Source: Clostridium acetireducens DSM 10703 (GTDB lineage: Bacteria > Bacillota > Clostridia > Clostridiales > Clostridiaceae). Taken from it: a DNA stretch of 61,088 nt. The position numbers and the translations under genes were made by a program. Below the pieces are notes generated by a model. It was not told the origin of the DNA. It did no database searches and was given only the letters and a program-made list of their open reading frames with translations. The stretch covers positions 1 through 61,088 of the forward strand of contig NZ_LZFO01000013.1 in assembly GCF_001758365.1 (NCBI RefSeq), written 5' to 3'. This document shows, one piece after another, positions 45,264-54,045 of the stretch (position 1 is its first letter; each line of letters opens with the position of its first letter).

Positions 45264-45839
45264 ATGAAACTATTAAAAGATAGAATACTAAAGGATGGAA
45301 AAGTAATAAATGATAGCATATTGAAAGTTGATAATTTTATAAATCATCAACTTGATATTAGTCTATTTAATGAAATAGGAAAAGAATTAAAAAAAAGATT
45401 TAATGATAAAACTATAAATAAAATACTTACAGTAGAAACTTCAGGTATAGCAATAGCTTCTATAGTTTCACAGTATTTTGATAATGTACCAGTATTATTT
45501 GCAAAAAAACATGCTGGAAGTAATATGGATACAAATGTTTTTGAATCTACTGTACATTCCTTTACTAAAAATACAGATTATAAAATTAAAGTTTCTAAGG
45601 AATATTTAACTTCAAAAGACAAAGTACTTATAATTGATGATTTTTTAGCTAGTGGAAGTGCAGTAATAGGATTGTTAGATTTAGTAAAGCAAGCTAATGC
45701 TGAAGCTGTTGGAGTTGGCATAGTAATTGAAAAATATTTTCAAGGAGGCAGAAAATTAATAGAAAATCAAAATGTAAAATTGGAATCACTTGCAGTTATT
45801 GAAGGATTTAAAAATGGAGAAGTTATTTTTAAAAAGTAA
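45264..45839 (+). CDS. xpt: Xanthine phosphoribosyltransferase
   Basis: Xpt salvages xanthine (and less well guanine) to the monophosphate with PRPP. The 191 residues have the usual MKLLKDRILKDGKVI start, the ETSGIAIASIVS segment near 58, and the PRPP-binding loop VLIIDDFLASGSAV near 124-137. Expression is under a guanine riboswitch, as for Bacillus xpt. The BmpA-type nucleoside transporter follows 49 bp downstream without a terminator, so uptake and salvage are probably one operon. Confidence 0.97.
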   Translation: MKLLKDRILKDGKVINDSILKVDNFINHQLDISLFNEIGKELKKRFNDKTINKILTVETSGIAIASIVSQYFDNVPVLFAKKHAGSNMDTNVFESTVHSFTKNTDYKIKVSKEYLTSKDKVLIIDDFLASGSAVIGLLDLVKQANAEAVGVGIVIEKYFQGGRKLIENQNVKLESLAVIEGFKNGEVIFKK

Positions 45840-45888
45840 AATAATTATATTATAAAAGTTCATGGAATAATTTTAAGGAGGGGTATAA

Positions 45889-47001
45889 ATGAAAAAAATT
45901 AAAGGATTAAGTTTAGTATTAAGCTTAGTTATGATTTTAGGTTTAGTATTTGCTGGATGTGGAAGTTCAGACAAGGAAAATGGAAAAGGAAATGAAAATC
46001 CAAAAGATATAAAAGTAGGATTTTTATATGTAGGACCAATTGGAGATGGTGGTTGGAGTTATTCTCATAATGAAGGAAGAGAATATTTAGAAAAAGAATT
46101 AAAAGTAAAAACAGTTTATAAAGAATCAGTAAAAGAAGATTCTGCAGAAGTTCAAAAAGTTGTAGAAGATATGATAAATCAAGGTTGTAATGTAATAATA
46201 GGTACAAGTTTTGGATTTATGGATGGTATGGAAAAGGAAGCAAAAAAACATCCAGAAGTTAAGTTCTTACATTGCTCAGGATATAAAACAGCAGATAATA
46301 TGTCAAATTACTTTGGAAGAATTTATCAAGCTAGATACTTATCAGGTATAGTAGCAGGTTTAAAGACAAAGACAAATAAAATAGGATATGTTGGAGCTTT
46401 TGAAATTCCAGAAGTTGTAAGAGGTATTAACGCATTTACTTTAGGTGTACGTTCTGTTAATCCTAATGCAGTAGTAAAAGTAAATTGGACTCATACTTGG
46501 TATGACCCTGCAAAGGAAAAAGAAGCAGCTAAAGCTTTACTTGATCAAGGAGTAGATGTAATAGCTCAACATCAAGATACAGCTGGTCCACAGCAAGCAG
46601 CAGAAGAAAAAGGAGTATTTTCTATAGGATATAACACAGATATGAAAGATAAAGCTCCAAAGGCATATATGACAGCGCCAATATGGAATTGGGGTCCATT
46701 TTATGTAAAACAAATTAAAGCTATAAAAGAAGGAACATGGAAGCCAGAAAGTTATTGGAAAGGTCTTGAAGATGGTATAGTTGAATTAGCTCCTTTAACT
46801 GAAAATGCACCAGAAAACGCTAAAGAATTAGTAGAGAAGGCTAAGAAAGATATAGTATCAGGAAAAAATAAAATATTCCAAGGACCTATAAAAGATCAAA
46901 GTGGAAAAGTTAGAATAGAAAAAGACCAAGTTATGAGTGATAAAGAATTATTACAATTTGATTGGTTTGTTGAAGGTGTTGAAGGACAATTAAAGAAATA
47001 G
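45889..47001 (+). CDS. BmpA/Med-family nucleoside-binding lipoprotein
   Basis: The extracytoplasmic substrate-binding protein of a nucleoside ABC importer. The 370 residues start with a lipoprotein signal peptide ending FAGC (C24), followed by a Ser/Asn/Lys-rich linker. The mature domain shows the Bmp pattern: VGFLYVGPIGDGGWSYSHNEGR near 44, VIIGTSFGFMDGMEKEA near 104, and VDVIAQHQDTAGPQQAAEEKG near 222. Context with xpt, a guanine riboswitch and two permeases of the NupBC type indicates purine nucleosides, possibly guanosine or xanthosine. AAGGAGG ribosome site. Confidence 0.88.
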   Translation: MKKIKGLSLVLSLVMILGLVFAGCGSSDKENGKGNENPKDIKVGFLYVGPIGDGGWSYSHNEGREYLEKELKVKTVYKESVKEDSAEVQKVVEDMINQGCNVIIGTSFGFMDGMEKEAKKHPEVKFLHCSGYKTADNMSNYFGRIYQARYLSGIVAGLKTKTNKIGYVGAFEIPEVVRGINAFTLGVRSVNPNAVVKVNWTHTWYDPAKEKEAAKALLDQGVDVIAQHQDTAGPQQAAEEKGVFSIGYNTDMKDKAPKAYMTAPIWNWGPFYVKQIKAIKEGTWKPESYWKGLEDGIVELAPLTENAPENAKELVEKAKKDIVSGKNKIFQGPIKDQSGKVRIEKDQVMSDKELLQFDWFVEGVEGQLKK

Positions 47002-47012
47002 TAGGTGATAAT

Positions 47013-48545
47013 ATGTCAAGCAAAAATGCCTATGTCCATATGGATAATATTACTAAGAAATTTGGAAAAGTTGTGGCTAATAATAATGTAAATTTAGTTA
47101 TAAAAAGTGGAGAAATACATGCTCTTTTAGGGGAAAATGGAGCAGGTAAAAGCACTCTTATGAATATGCTGTCAGGAATATATACTCCTGACAGCGGTTC
47201 TATATTTATTCATGGAAAAGAAGTTAGTTTTTCTTCACCTAAAGATGCTATACAATCTGGTATAGGTATGATATATCAGCACTTTAAACTTGTAGAAAAT
47301 ATGACTGCAGAGCAAAATATAGTGCTTGGTCAAAAAAGTAGTTTATTTATGAGTAAAAATAAAGTTAGAAAAAAAATTAAGGATATATGTGAAAAATTTT
47401 CTTTGGAAATTGATTTGGATAAGATGGTATATGATATGTCTATGGGAGAAAAAGAGATATTGCAAATAATTAAGGTTTTATATAGAGGAGCAGATATATT
47501 AATATTAGATGAACCTACTACAGTTTTTACTCCACAAGAAACTAAAAAATTGTTTGAAATAATGAAAAAAATGAAGGAAAATGGATGTGCAGTTATTTTT
47601 ATAAGTCATAAATTAGATGAAGTTATGGGCATATCAGATAGAATAACAGTATTAAGAAAAGGTGAGACTATAAAAACTGTTAACAAAAGTGAAACTAATC
47701 CAGATGAGTTAGTGGAATTAATGGTGGGACGTTCAGTTGATTTATCTATTAAAAAAGTTAATAAAGAATTTGGCAATAAAGTTTTAGAAATTAAAAATTT
47801 AAATTTAGTTAATGACGAAAGCATTCAGGTGCTAAAATCTATAAATTTAGACATTTATTCTGGTGAGGTATTAGGTATAGCTGGAATTGCAGGTAGTGGT
47901 CAAAAGGAATTATGTGAGTCAATAGCAGGAATACAGAAAGTACAGTCTGGTGAAATATTTTTAGAAGGTGAAAATTTAGTAGGTAAAAATCCTAGAGATA
48001 TAATAAAAAAAGGTGTTAGTATGAGTTTTGTACCAGAAGATAGGTTAGGTATGGGTTTAGTAGCTTCAATGAATATGGTAGATAATCTTTTACTTAAATC
48101 ATATCACAATCAAAAGGGCATGCTTATAAGAAAGAAGGATACAATTAAAAAAGCAGAGAAAATAAAAGAAAGCTTGAATATACAAACTCCTAATATATAT
48201 TATCCAATTAAAAATTTATCTGGAGGAAATATTCAGAAAATATTATTAGGAAGAGAATTAGATTCAAATCCTCATTTGTTAATTATGGCTTATCCTGTAA
48301 GAGGATTAGATGTGAACACTTGTTATACTATATATGATCTTATTAATCAGCAAAAACAAAAGGGAGTATCTGTATTATTTATAGGAGAAGATTTAGATGT
48401 ACTTATTAATTTATGTGATAGAATTGCAGTAATGTGCGGTGGAGAAATTATGGATGTAATTAAATCGAAAAATGCAACTAAAGAAAAATTAGGTCTTTTA
48501 ATGGCTGGGAAAAAGATAGAAAGTGAGGGGACAAAAGTTGATTAG
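47013..48545 (+). CDS. Nucleoside ABC transporter ATP-binding protein (NupA-like)
   Basis: A 510-residue double ATPase of the sugar/nucleoside (CUT2-like) class. Domain 1 has Walker A GENGAGKST near 40-48, the signature MSMGEKEI near 140-147 and Walker B LILDEPT. Domain 2 has a weaker Walker A (GIAGSGQKE) as usual for this class, the signature LSGGNIQK near 400, and LIMAYPVRGLD, where the catalytic glutamate of Walker B is replaced. Domain 2 is therefore probably a poor hydrolase, which is normal for the family. It lies 11 bp after bmpA and overlaps the first permease gene. Confidence 0.92.
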   Translation: MSSKNAYVHMDNITKKFGKVVANNNVNLVIKSGEIHALLGENGAGKSTLMNMLSGIYTPDSGSIFIHGKEVSFSSPKDAIQSGIGMIYQHFKLVENMTAEQNIVLGQKSSLFMSKNKVRKKIKDICEKFSLEIDLDKMVYDMSMGEKEILQIIKVLYRGADILILDEPTTVFTPQETKKLFEIMKKMKENGCAVIFISHKLDEVMGISDRITVLRKGETIKTVNKSETNPDELVELMVGRSVDLSIKKVNKEFGNKVLEIKNLNLVNDESIQVLKSINLDIYSGEVLGIAGIAGSGQKELCESIAGIQKVQSGEIFLEGENLVGKNPRDIIKKGVSMSFVPEDRLGMGLVASMNMVDNLLLKSYHNQKGMLIRKKDTIKKAEKIKESLNIQTPNIYYPIKNLSGGNIQKILLGRELDSNPHLLIMAYPVRGLDVNTCYTIYDLINQQKQKGVSVLFIGEDLDVLINLCDRIAVMCGGEIMDVIKSKNATKEKLGLLMAGKKIESEGTKVD

Positions 48546-49602
48546 AGTAATAAAAAAAAGCGAAGTAAGTAAAAGAGAAAGCACTATAATAAGATTAATA
48601 GCTATTGTCCTAGCACTTTTAGTATCAGGAGCGTTTATAGCAGTATTAGATTTAAATCCAATTCAAGTATATGGAGCTATGATAAAAGGAGCTTTTGGTT
48701 CAGCTTATAGTATAAAGGAGACCATAGTAAAGGCAATTCCTCTTTTGATAACTTCGCTTGGTATAGCAGTAGCATTTAAAATGCAATTTTGGAATATTGG
48801 TGGCGAAGGACAAATAATAATGGGAGCTTTTATGGCAGCTTTTTTTGCGTTAAAATTTCCAGAGCTACCTATACAAATTATGCTTCCTATAATGCTTATA
48901 GCAGGAATTATTGGAGGAGCTGCTTGGGCGTTAATACCTGCTTTTTTAAAAGCTAAATTGGGAACAAATGAAACTATAGTTACTTTAATGATGAATTATG
49001 TGGCTTTAAAATGGGTAACTTTTTTACAATATGGTCCATGGAAGGATAAAAATGCATTAGGATTTCCCAAAATACCTAACTTTGGTGATAATGCTATACT
49101 TCCAGAACTGTTTGGTATACATATTGGTTGGATTATTGCATTGATTCTAGTTTTAGTTATGTATATATTTATGAATTACACTAAAAAAGGTTATGAAATT
49201 TCAGTACTTGGAGAAAGTGAAAACACTGCTATTTATGCTGGAATAAATGTTAATAAGACAATTATTGTAGCTATGCTTTTAAGTGGGGGACTTTGCGGCA
49301 TAACTGGAATGATACAAGCTTCTGCCGTTAGTAATACATTATCTGTAGAAGTATCTGGAGGAGTAGGATATACTGCTATTATAGTAACTTGGTTAGCTAA
49401 TTTAAGTGCTCCTTTAATTTTGTTAGTGTCTATATTGTTTGCTGCATTACTAGAAGGAGGAGCTTTTATTCAAACTGCCTTCGGTATTCCAGAGTCTGCA
49501 TCTCTTATAATTCAAGCTATGATATTATTTTTTGTATTAGGAAGTGAATTTTTTATAAGATATAAAGTAGTTTTTGATGATGTAAGGAGGGCAGTAGAAT
49601 GA
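48538..49602 (+). CDS. Nucleoside ABC transporter permease (NupB-like)
   Basis: An integral membrane permease of 354 residues with about nine or ten membrane segments. The family features IKETIVKAIPLLITSLGIAVAFK near 60, FWNIGGEGQIIMGAF near 85, and GISGMIQ-like GITGMIQASAVSN near 255 match BPD-type permeases of the Bmp/Nup transporters. TTG at 48538 was chosen because GAGGGGA at 48525-48531 is its ribosome site; a GTG at 48523 overlaps it. It overlaps the ATPase gene by 8 nt and the second permease gene by 4 nt, so all are translationally coupled. Confidence 0.9.
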   Translation: MIRVIKKSEVSKRESTIIRLIAIVLALLVSGAFIAVLDLNPIQVYGAMIKGAFGSAYSIKETIVKAIPLLITSLGIAVAFKMQFWNIGGEGQIIMGAFMAAFFALKFPELPIQIMLPIMLIAGIIGGAAWALIPAFLKAKLGTNETIVTLMMNYVALKWVTFLQYGPWKDKNALGFPKIPNFGDNAILPELFGIHIGWIIALILVLVMYIFMNYTKKGYEISVLGESENTAIYAGINVNKTIIVAMLLSGGLCGITGMIQASAVSNTLSVEVSGGVGYTAIIVTWLANLSAPLILLVSILFAALLEGGAFIQTAFGIPESASLIIQAMILFFVLGSEFFIRYKVVFDDVRRAVE

Positions 49603-50531
49603 ATGCAGTAATATCATTTTTAGCGGCTTCAATAGTAGCAGGTACTCCTCTTTTATTTGCAACCTTAGGAGAAATTTTAACAGAAAAGTCAGGTAACCTT
49701 AATTTAGGTGTAGAAGGTATGATGCTTATGGGAGCAGTTGTAGGTTTTATGGTAGGAGTTAATACAGGTAATCCTATTATGGCTATGCTATTTTCTATGA
49801 TTGCAGGAGCAGCAGGAGCGTTTATATATGCTTTTTTAACTATAAGTTTAATGACTAATCAAGTTGTAACAGGTCTTACATTAACTATTTTTGGAACGGG
49901 ATTTTCAAGTTTAGTAGGTAAAAATTTAATAGGTCAAGTAGCACCTGAAAGTATAAAAGCTTTTTTTAGGGCAAAACCTATACCTATATTAGGTGAAATA
50001 CCTATAATAGGATCTATATTTTTTAGACAAGATATATTTGTATATTTTGGATATATATTAGCTATTTTATTAGGTATATATTTATATAATACTTCTAAAG
50101 GATTAAACTTGAGAGCTATAGGAGAAAATCCTTCTTGTGCAGATGCTGCAAGTATTAATGTTACACTTTATAAGTATATACATATTTTAATAGGAGGAGC
50201 CTTGTGTGGATTGGGAGGAGCATATTTATCTCTTGTTTATGTTCCAGCTTGGCAAGAAAATGTAACAGCGGGAAGAGGATGGATAGCTGTTGCTTTAGTA
50301 ATATTTGCTGCATGGAATCCATATAAAGCATTATTAGGAGCATATCTTTTTGGAGGACTTGATATTATTGGTTTTAGAACTCAAGGGACTATTCATATAT
50401 CCCAATATTTAATTGATATGTTGCCTTATATAGTTACTATATTAGTATTAGTACTTATATCATTGAAAAAATCCAAGAAAAATGCACCACCTAAAGCTTT
50501 AGGTAATGCTTATTATAGAGAAGAAAGATAA
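49599..50531 (+). CDS. Nucleoside ABC transporter permease (NupC-like)
   Basis: The second permease of the transporter: 310 residues with eight or nine membrane segments. Signatures are LFATLGEILTEKSGNLNLGVEGMMLMGA near 22-49 and LRAIGENPSCADAASINV near 170-187, the usual cytoplasmic coupling region, and GRGWIAVALVIFAAWNP near 226. Its ATG overlaps the stop of the upstream permease gene (ATGA) and it ends the xpt-bmp-nup operon, followed by a 15-bp hairpin. Confidence 0.92.
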   Translation: MNAVISFLAASIVAGTPLLFATLGEILTEKSGNLNLGVEGMMLMGAVVGFMVGVNTGNPIMAMLFSMIAGAAGAFIYAFLTISLMTNQVVTGLTLTIFGTGFSSLVGKNLIGQVAPESIKAFFRAKPIPILGEIPIIGSIFFRQDIFVYFGYILAILLGIYLYNTSKGLNLRAIGENPSCADAASINVTLYKYIHILIGGALCGLGGAYLSLVYVPAWQENVTAGRGWIAVALVIFAAWNPYKALLGAYLFGGLDIIGFRTQGTIHISQYLIDMLPYIVTILVLVLISLKKSKKNAPPKALGNAYYREER

Positions 50532-50537
50532 TTGTAT

Positions 50538-50578
50538 TAGCATATGGATTTAGTTTATAATAAAATCTATATGCTAAC
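50538..50578 (+). terminator. 15-bp hairpin after the nucleoside transporter
   Basis: TTAGCATATGGATTT pairs with AAATCTATATGCTAA (one G-T pair) around an 11-nt loop. Only CTTTAATATT follows, so termination may be partial. Confidence 0.5.
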
Positions 50579-50643
50579 TTTAATATTGACTTATAAATAA
50601 AAAAATGATAATATAACTTAAGAAATAAATATAGTACCTTTAA

Positions 50644-50663
50644 CAAGATCCAGAGAGGTCTTG
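50644..50663 (+). promoter_or_regulatory. PyrR-binding hairpin 1 (attenuator)
   Basis: CAAGA-TCCAGAGAGG-TCTTG. The AGATCCAGAGAGGTCT core matches the PyrR binding-loop consensus ARUCCNGNGAGGYY. Binding of PyrR-UMP would stabilise this hairpin and block the antiterminator that uses its 3' arm. Confidence 0.88.
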
Positions 50664-50740
50664 AAGGAAGAGTAGATAATTTTTAAATAAGATTTTTGTA
50701 GACGGGATATCTATGCCTTCCTTTAAGGAAGGCATTTTTT
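50660..50740 (+). terminator. pyr operon attenuator: antiterminator and terminator
   Basis: The terminator is ATGCCTTCC (50713-50721) with GGAAGGCAT (50727-50735) and a T-run. The mutually exclusive antiterminator pairs CTTGAAGGAAG (50660-50670) with CTTCCTTTAAG (50717-50727), 11 bp with one G-T pair. The antiterminator's left arm overlaps the 3' arm of PyrR hairpin 1, so PyrR binding favours termination. Confidence 0.85.
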
Positions 50741-50751
50741 ATACCTTTAAG

Positions 50752-50769
50752 TTAGTCCAGAGAGACTAA
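50752..50769 (+). promoter_or_regulatory. PyrR-type hairpin 2 next to the pyrB ribosome site
   Basis: TTAGT-CCAGAGAG-ACTAA, a second PyrR-like binding loop whose 3' arm ends one base before AAGGAGG (50771-50777) of pyrB. Bound PyrR here would be expected to obstruct ribosome loading. Confidence 0.75.
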
Positions 50770-50784
50770 AAAGGAGGAGATAAT

Positions 50785-51912
50785 ATGTTAAAAGGAAAAA
50801 GTCTTATAGATCCAATGGATTTTTCTTTAGAAGAATTAGAACAAATATTTAATTTAGCAGATCGAATTATTACAAATCCAAAAAAGTTTTCCCATTGTTG
50901 TGATGGAAAAATACTTGCCACATTATTTTATGAGCCTAGCACACGAACTAGATTTAGTTTTGAAGCTGCCATGCTAAGATTAGGCGGAAAGGTAATAGGT
51001 TTTTCTGAACCTAACTCTAGTTCACTATCAAAAGGAGAAAGCATAGCTGACACAGTAAGAGTAGTAAGCTGTTATGCAGATATAATAGCTATGAGACATC
51101 CTAAAGAAGGAGCACCTCAAGTAGCATCAATGTATTCAAAAATTCCAATTATAAATGCAGGAGATGGAGGACATCAACATCCAACACAAACATTAACAGA
51201 TTTATTAACTATAAGAAATATAAAAGGAAAATTAGATAATTTATCTATAGGTCTTTGCGGAGATTTGAAGTTTGGAAGAACAGTTCATTCGCTTATAAAA
51301 GCTATGTCAAGGTATGAAAATAATAAATTTACTTTGATTTCACCAAATGAATTAAAAATTCCAGATTATATAAAAACAGAAATACTTAATAAAAATAATC
51401 AGATATTTAAAGAAGTATTAAATATAGAAGATTGTATAAAAGAATTAGATATATTGTATATGACTAGAGTACAACAAGAAAGATTTATAAATAAACAAGA
51501 ATATTTAAGATTAAAAGATAGTTTTATATTGGATAAAGAAAAAATGAAATCAGCTAAAAGTAATATGATAATAATGCATCCACTTCCTAGAGTTAATGAA
51601 ATAGCTTATGAAGTAGATAATGATGCTAGAGCATGCTATTTTAAACAAGCTCAATATGGTATGTATGTAAGAATGGCTTTAATACTAAAACTTTTAGGAA
51701 TAGATCCAGATGTAGTTGAAAATGAAGAAATAAATGAAAGTGAAGAATTTAAATTACCTAATAATATTGAAAATCACATGAAATGTAAGAATACTAGATG
51801 TATTACATCCGTAGAAAAACATATTCCTCATATATTTTATTTGTCAAATTCAGAAAAAAAAGAATACAGGTGTAAATACTGTGATCAAATATATGATAAT
51901 TCTGAATTGTAA
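50785..51912 (+). CDS. pyrB: Aspartate carbamoyltransferase fused to a PyrI-like zinc domain
   Basis: PyrB condenses carbamoyl phosphate and aspartate, the first committed pyrimidine step. Residues 1 to about 307 are a complete catalytic chain: [13 protein letters not shown] near 49-61, [19 protein letters not shown] near 131-140 and MHPLPRVNE near 266-274. The remaining ~65 residues are extra and hold C334, C339, C363 and C366; the spacing CX4CX23CX2C is exactly that of the zinc domain of E. coli PyrI (C109, C114, C138, C141), with KCKNTRC and CKYCDQ conserved. The nucleotide-binding allosteric domain of PyrI is absent. First gene of the pyr operon, under PyrR control. Confidence 0.95.
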   Translation: MLKGKSLIDPMDFSLEELEQIFNLADRIITNPKKFSHCCDGKILATLFYEPSTRTRFSFEAAMLRLGGKVIGFSEPNSSSLSKGESIADTVRVVSCYADIIAMRHPKEGAPQVASMYSKIPIINAGDGGHQHPTQTLTDLLTIRNIKGKLDNLSIGLCGDLKFGRTVHSLIKAMSRYENNKFTLISPNELKIPDYIKTEILNKNNQIFKEVLNIEDCIKELDILYMTRVQQERFINKQEYLRLKDSFILDKEKMKSAKSNMIIMHPLPRVNEIAYEVDNDARACYFKQAQYGMYVRMALILKLLGIDPDVVENEEINESEEFKLPNNIENHMKCKNTRCITSVEKHIPHIFYLSNSEKKEYRCKYCDQIYDNSEL

Positions 51913-51941
51913 TATTAAAATTTATAAATAGGAGGATAACT

Positions 51942-53129
51942 ATGGAACTTTTAATTAAAAATGCTTATGTAGTGGATTGGTGTCAAGAATTTAAGGGAGA
52001 TTTATATATATATGAAGGAAAAATAAAGGAAATAGGAAAAGAATTAAATAAAGATTGCAAAACAATAGATGCAGAAGGATTGACTCTTATTCCTTCATTC
52101 ATAGATTTACATGTACACTTTAGAGATCCTGGATTTACTTATAAAGAGGATATTTCTACAGGAAGTAATGCTGCAGTTAAAGGTGGATATACTATGGTAA
52201 ATCTTATGGCAAATACTAAACCAGTTTGCAGCACTATGGAGACTATAAATTATGTTAATGAAAAAGCAAAAAAAATAAATCTTGTAGATGTACATCAAGT
52301 AGCTTCTATAACAAGAAATTTTGATGGCAAAGATATAAGTCATTTAGATGATATAGATGAAACCGTAAAAATTATTTCAGAAGATGGACGAGATGTTATG
52401 GATAGTGAAGTAATGTTAAATGCTATGGTTAAGGCAAAAGAAAAAGATATTATAGTTATGTGTCACTGTGAAAATCATGAATTATCTGTAGTAGATACTA
52501 GGTTAGCTGAAAATACAATGACTTGGAGAAATATAACTTTATCTGAATTCACAGGATGCAGTATTCATTTAGCACATGTAAGTACTAAAGAAGCTATGGA
52601 ATATGTAATACAAGCTAAGAAAAAGGGATTAAGTGTAACATGTGAAGTTACTCCTCATCACATAGCTTTAACAGATGATATAGAATATAGAGTTAATCCA
52701 CCTATGAGAAAAAAAGAAGATGTAGAATTTTTAATAAAGTCAATAAAAAATGATTGGGTTGATACTATAAGTACAGACCATGCACCTCATAGTTTTGAAG
52801 ATAAAAAGAAAGGTGCACCAGGAATATCTGGATTGGAAACAGCTTTTGCAGTATGCTATACAAAGCTTGTTAAAGAAAATAATATAAGTTTAAATAAATT
52901 ATCAGAACTTATGTCAAAAAATCCTGCTAGAATATTGAAAGAAAATAAAGGACAAATAAAAATAGGATATGATGCAGATTTAGTTTTGGTAGACACTAAT
53001 AAAAAGTTAAAGATAGATTCTAATAATTTTGAATCAAGAGGGAAAAATACCCCATTTAATAATATGGAAGTGTACGGAGATATTATTACTACTATAAAAA
53101 ATGGAAAGGTAGTATATAGCCAAAATTAA
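51942..53129 (+). CDS. pyrC: Dihydroorotase (class I)
   Basis: PyrC cyclises carbamoyl aspartate to dihydroorotate. The 395 residues are an amidohydrolase: metal ligands in FIDLHVHFRDPG near 51-62, the DGRDVMDSEVM and VMCHCENHEL segments, SIHLAHVST near 206 and STDHAPHSFEDK near 279-290 with the catalytic aspartate. The length and the HVHFRDPG form indicate the class I type of Gram-positives. AGGAGG ribosome site, 29 bp after pyrB. Confidence 0.96.
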   Translation: MELLIKNAYVVDWCQEFKGDLYIYEGKIKEIGKELNKDCKTIDAEGLTLIPSFIDLHVHFRDPGFTYKEDISTGSNAAVKGGYTMVNLMANTKPVCSTMETINYVNEKAKKINLVDVHQVASITRNFDGKDISHLDDIDETVKIISEDGRDVMDSEVMLNAMVKAKEKDIIVMCHCENHELSVVDTRLAENTMTWRNITLSEFTGCSIHLAHVSTKEAMEYVIQAKKKGLSVTCEVTPHHIALTDDIEYRVNPPMRKKEDVEFLIKSIKNDWVDTISTDHAPHSFEDKKKGAPGISGLETAFAVCYTKLVKENNISLNKLSELMSKNPARILKENKGQIKIGYDADLVLVDTNKKLKIDSNNFESRGKNTPFNNMEVYGDIITTIKNGKVVYSQN

Positions 53130-53153
53130 TGCCTATAAGAAAGGGTGTATAAA

Positions 53154-54014
53154 TTGATAATAGATAAATTATATGAAAGTGTAAATAATAAAGGACCAGT
53201 TTGTGTAGGATTAGATACAGCTATAGAATACATTCCTAAGGATTTTTTAGATAAATACAATTATACAGAGGATGCAATATTTAGATTTAATCAAAAGATA
53301 ATAGATTCTACTTTTGATGTATCAGCATGCTACAAAGTACAAATAGCTTATTATGAAGCTTTAGGAATAAAAGGACTTATAGCTTACAAGAATACTTTGA
53401 AATATATAAAAGAAATAGGTGGCATAGCAATAGCAGATATAAAAAGAGGGGACATTTCAAAAACTGCTGAAATGTATGCGAAAGCTCACTTTGAAGGAGA
53501 TTTTGAAAGTGATTTTATAACTGTAAATCCTTATATGGGACTAGATAGTATAGAACCTTATGAAGATTATGTGAAAAATAATGAAAAAGGACTGTTTATA
53601 TTAGTTAGAACATCTAATAAAGGGGCAAAAGATATACAATATATAGATTCTAAATCAGATGAAAGAATATATAATATAGTTGGAGAAAAAGTACAAAAAA
53701 TAGGAGAAAAATATATAGGAAACTGTGGATATAGCTCTATAGGAGGAGTAGTTGGATGTACTCATTTAGAAGAAGGTATTGAAATTAGAAATAATTTAGA
53801 TAAAACTTTTTTCTTAATACCAGGTTATGGAGCTCAAGGGGGAAAAGCAGATGATGTTGCTGTATATTTTAAAAATGGTAATGGAGGGGTAGTTAATTCT
53901 TCTAGAGGAATATTATTAGCTTATAAAAAACATGAAAATCATGAAAAATTTGATTTATGTGCTAGAGAAGAAGCTATAAGCATGAGAGATAATATTTTAA
54001 AGTCAATAAAATAA
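53154..54014 (+). CDS. pyrF: Orotidine-5'-phosphate decarboxylase (type 2)
   Basis: PyrF decarboxylates OMP to UMP, the last pyrimidine step. At 286 residues it belongs to the longer type 2 family. VCVGLDTAIEYIPK lies near 17-30 and the catalytic Lys-Asp network is in IADIKRGDISKTAEMYAKAHF near 91. The TTG at 53154 is preferred, giving the usual MIIDKLYESV start, with AGAAAGGG at 53138-53145; a GTG at 53145 is part of that site. It follows pyrC by 24 bp. Confidence 0.95.
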   Translation: MIIDKLYESVNNKGPVCVGLDTAIEYIPKDFLDKYNYTEDAIFRFNQKIIDSTFDVSACYKVQIAYYEALGIKGLIAYKNTLKYIKEIGGIAIADIKRGDISKTAEMYAKAHFEGDFESDFITVNPYMGLDSIEPYEDYVKNNEKGLFILVRTSNKGAKDIQYIDSKSDERIYNIVGEKVQKIGEKYIGNCGYSSIGGVVGCTHLEEGIEIRNNLDKTFFLIPGYGAQGGKADDVAVYFKNGNGGVVNSSRGILLAYKKHENHEKFDLCAREEAISMRDNILKSIK

Positions 54015-54045
54015 TATCTAATTCTAAGGGAAATGGAGAGGTTTT

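Noticed and set aside
47870-48320. Degenerate second ATPase domain of the nucleoside transporter as a pseudogene sign
   Set aside because: Weak Walker motifs in the second half are normal for this class of double ATPases, and the frame is intact.
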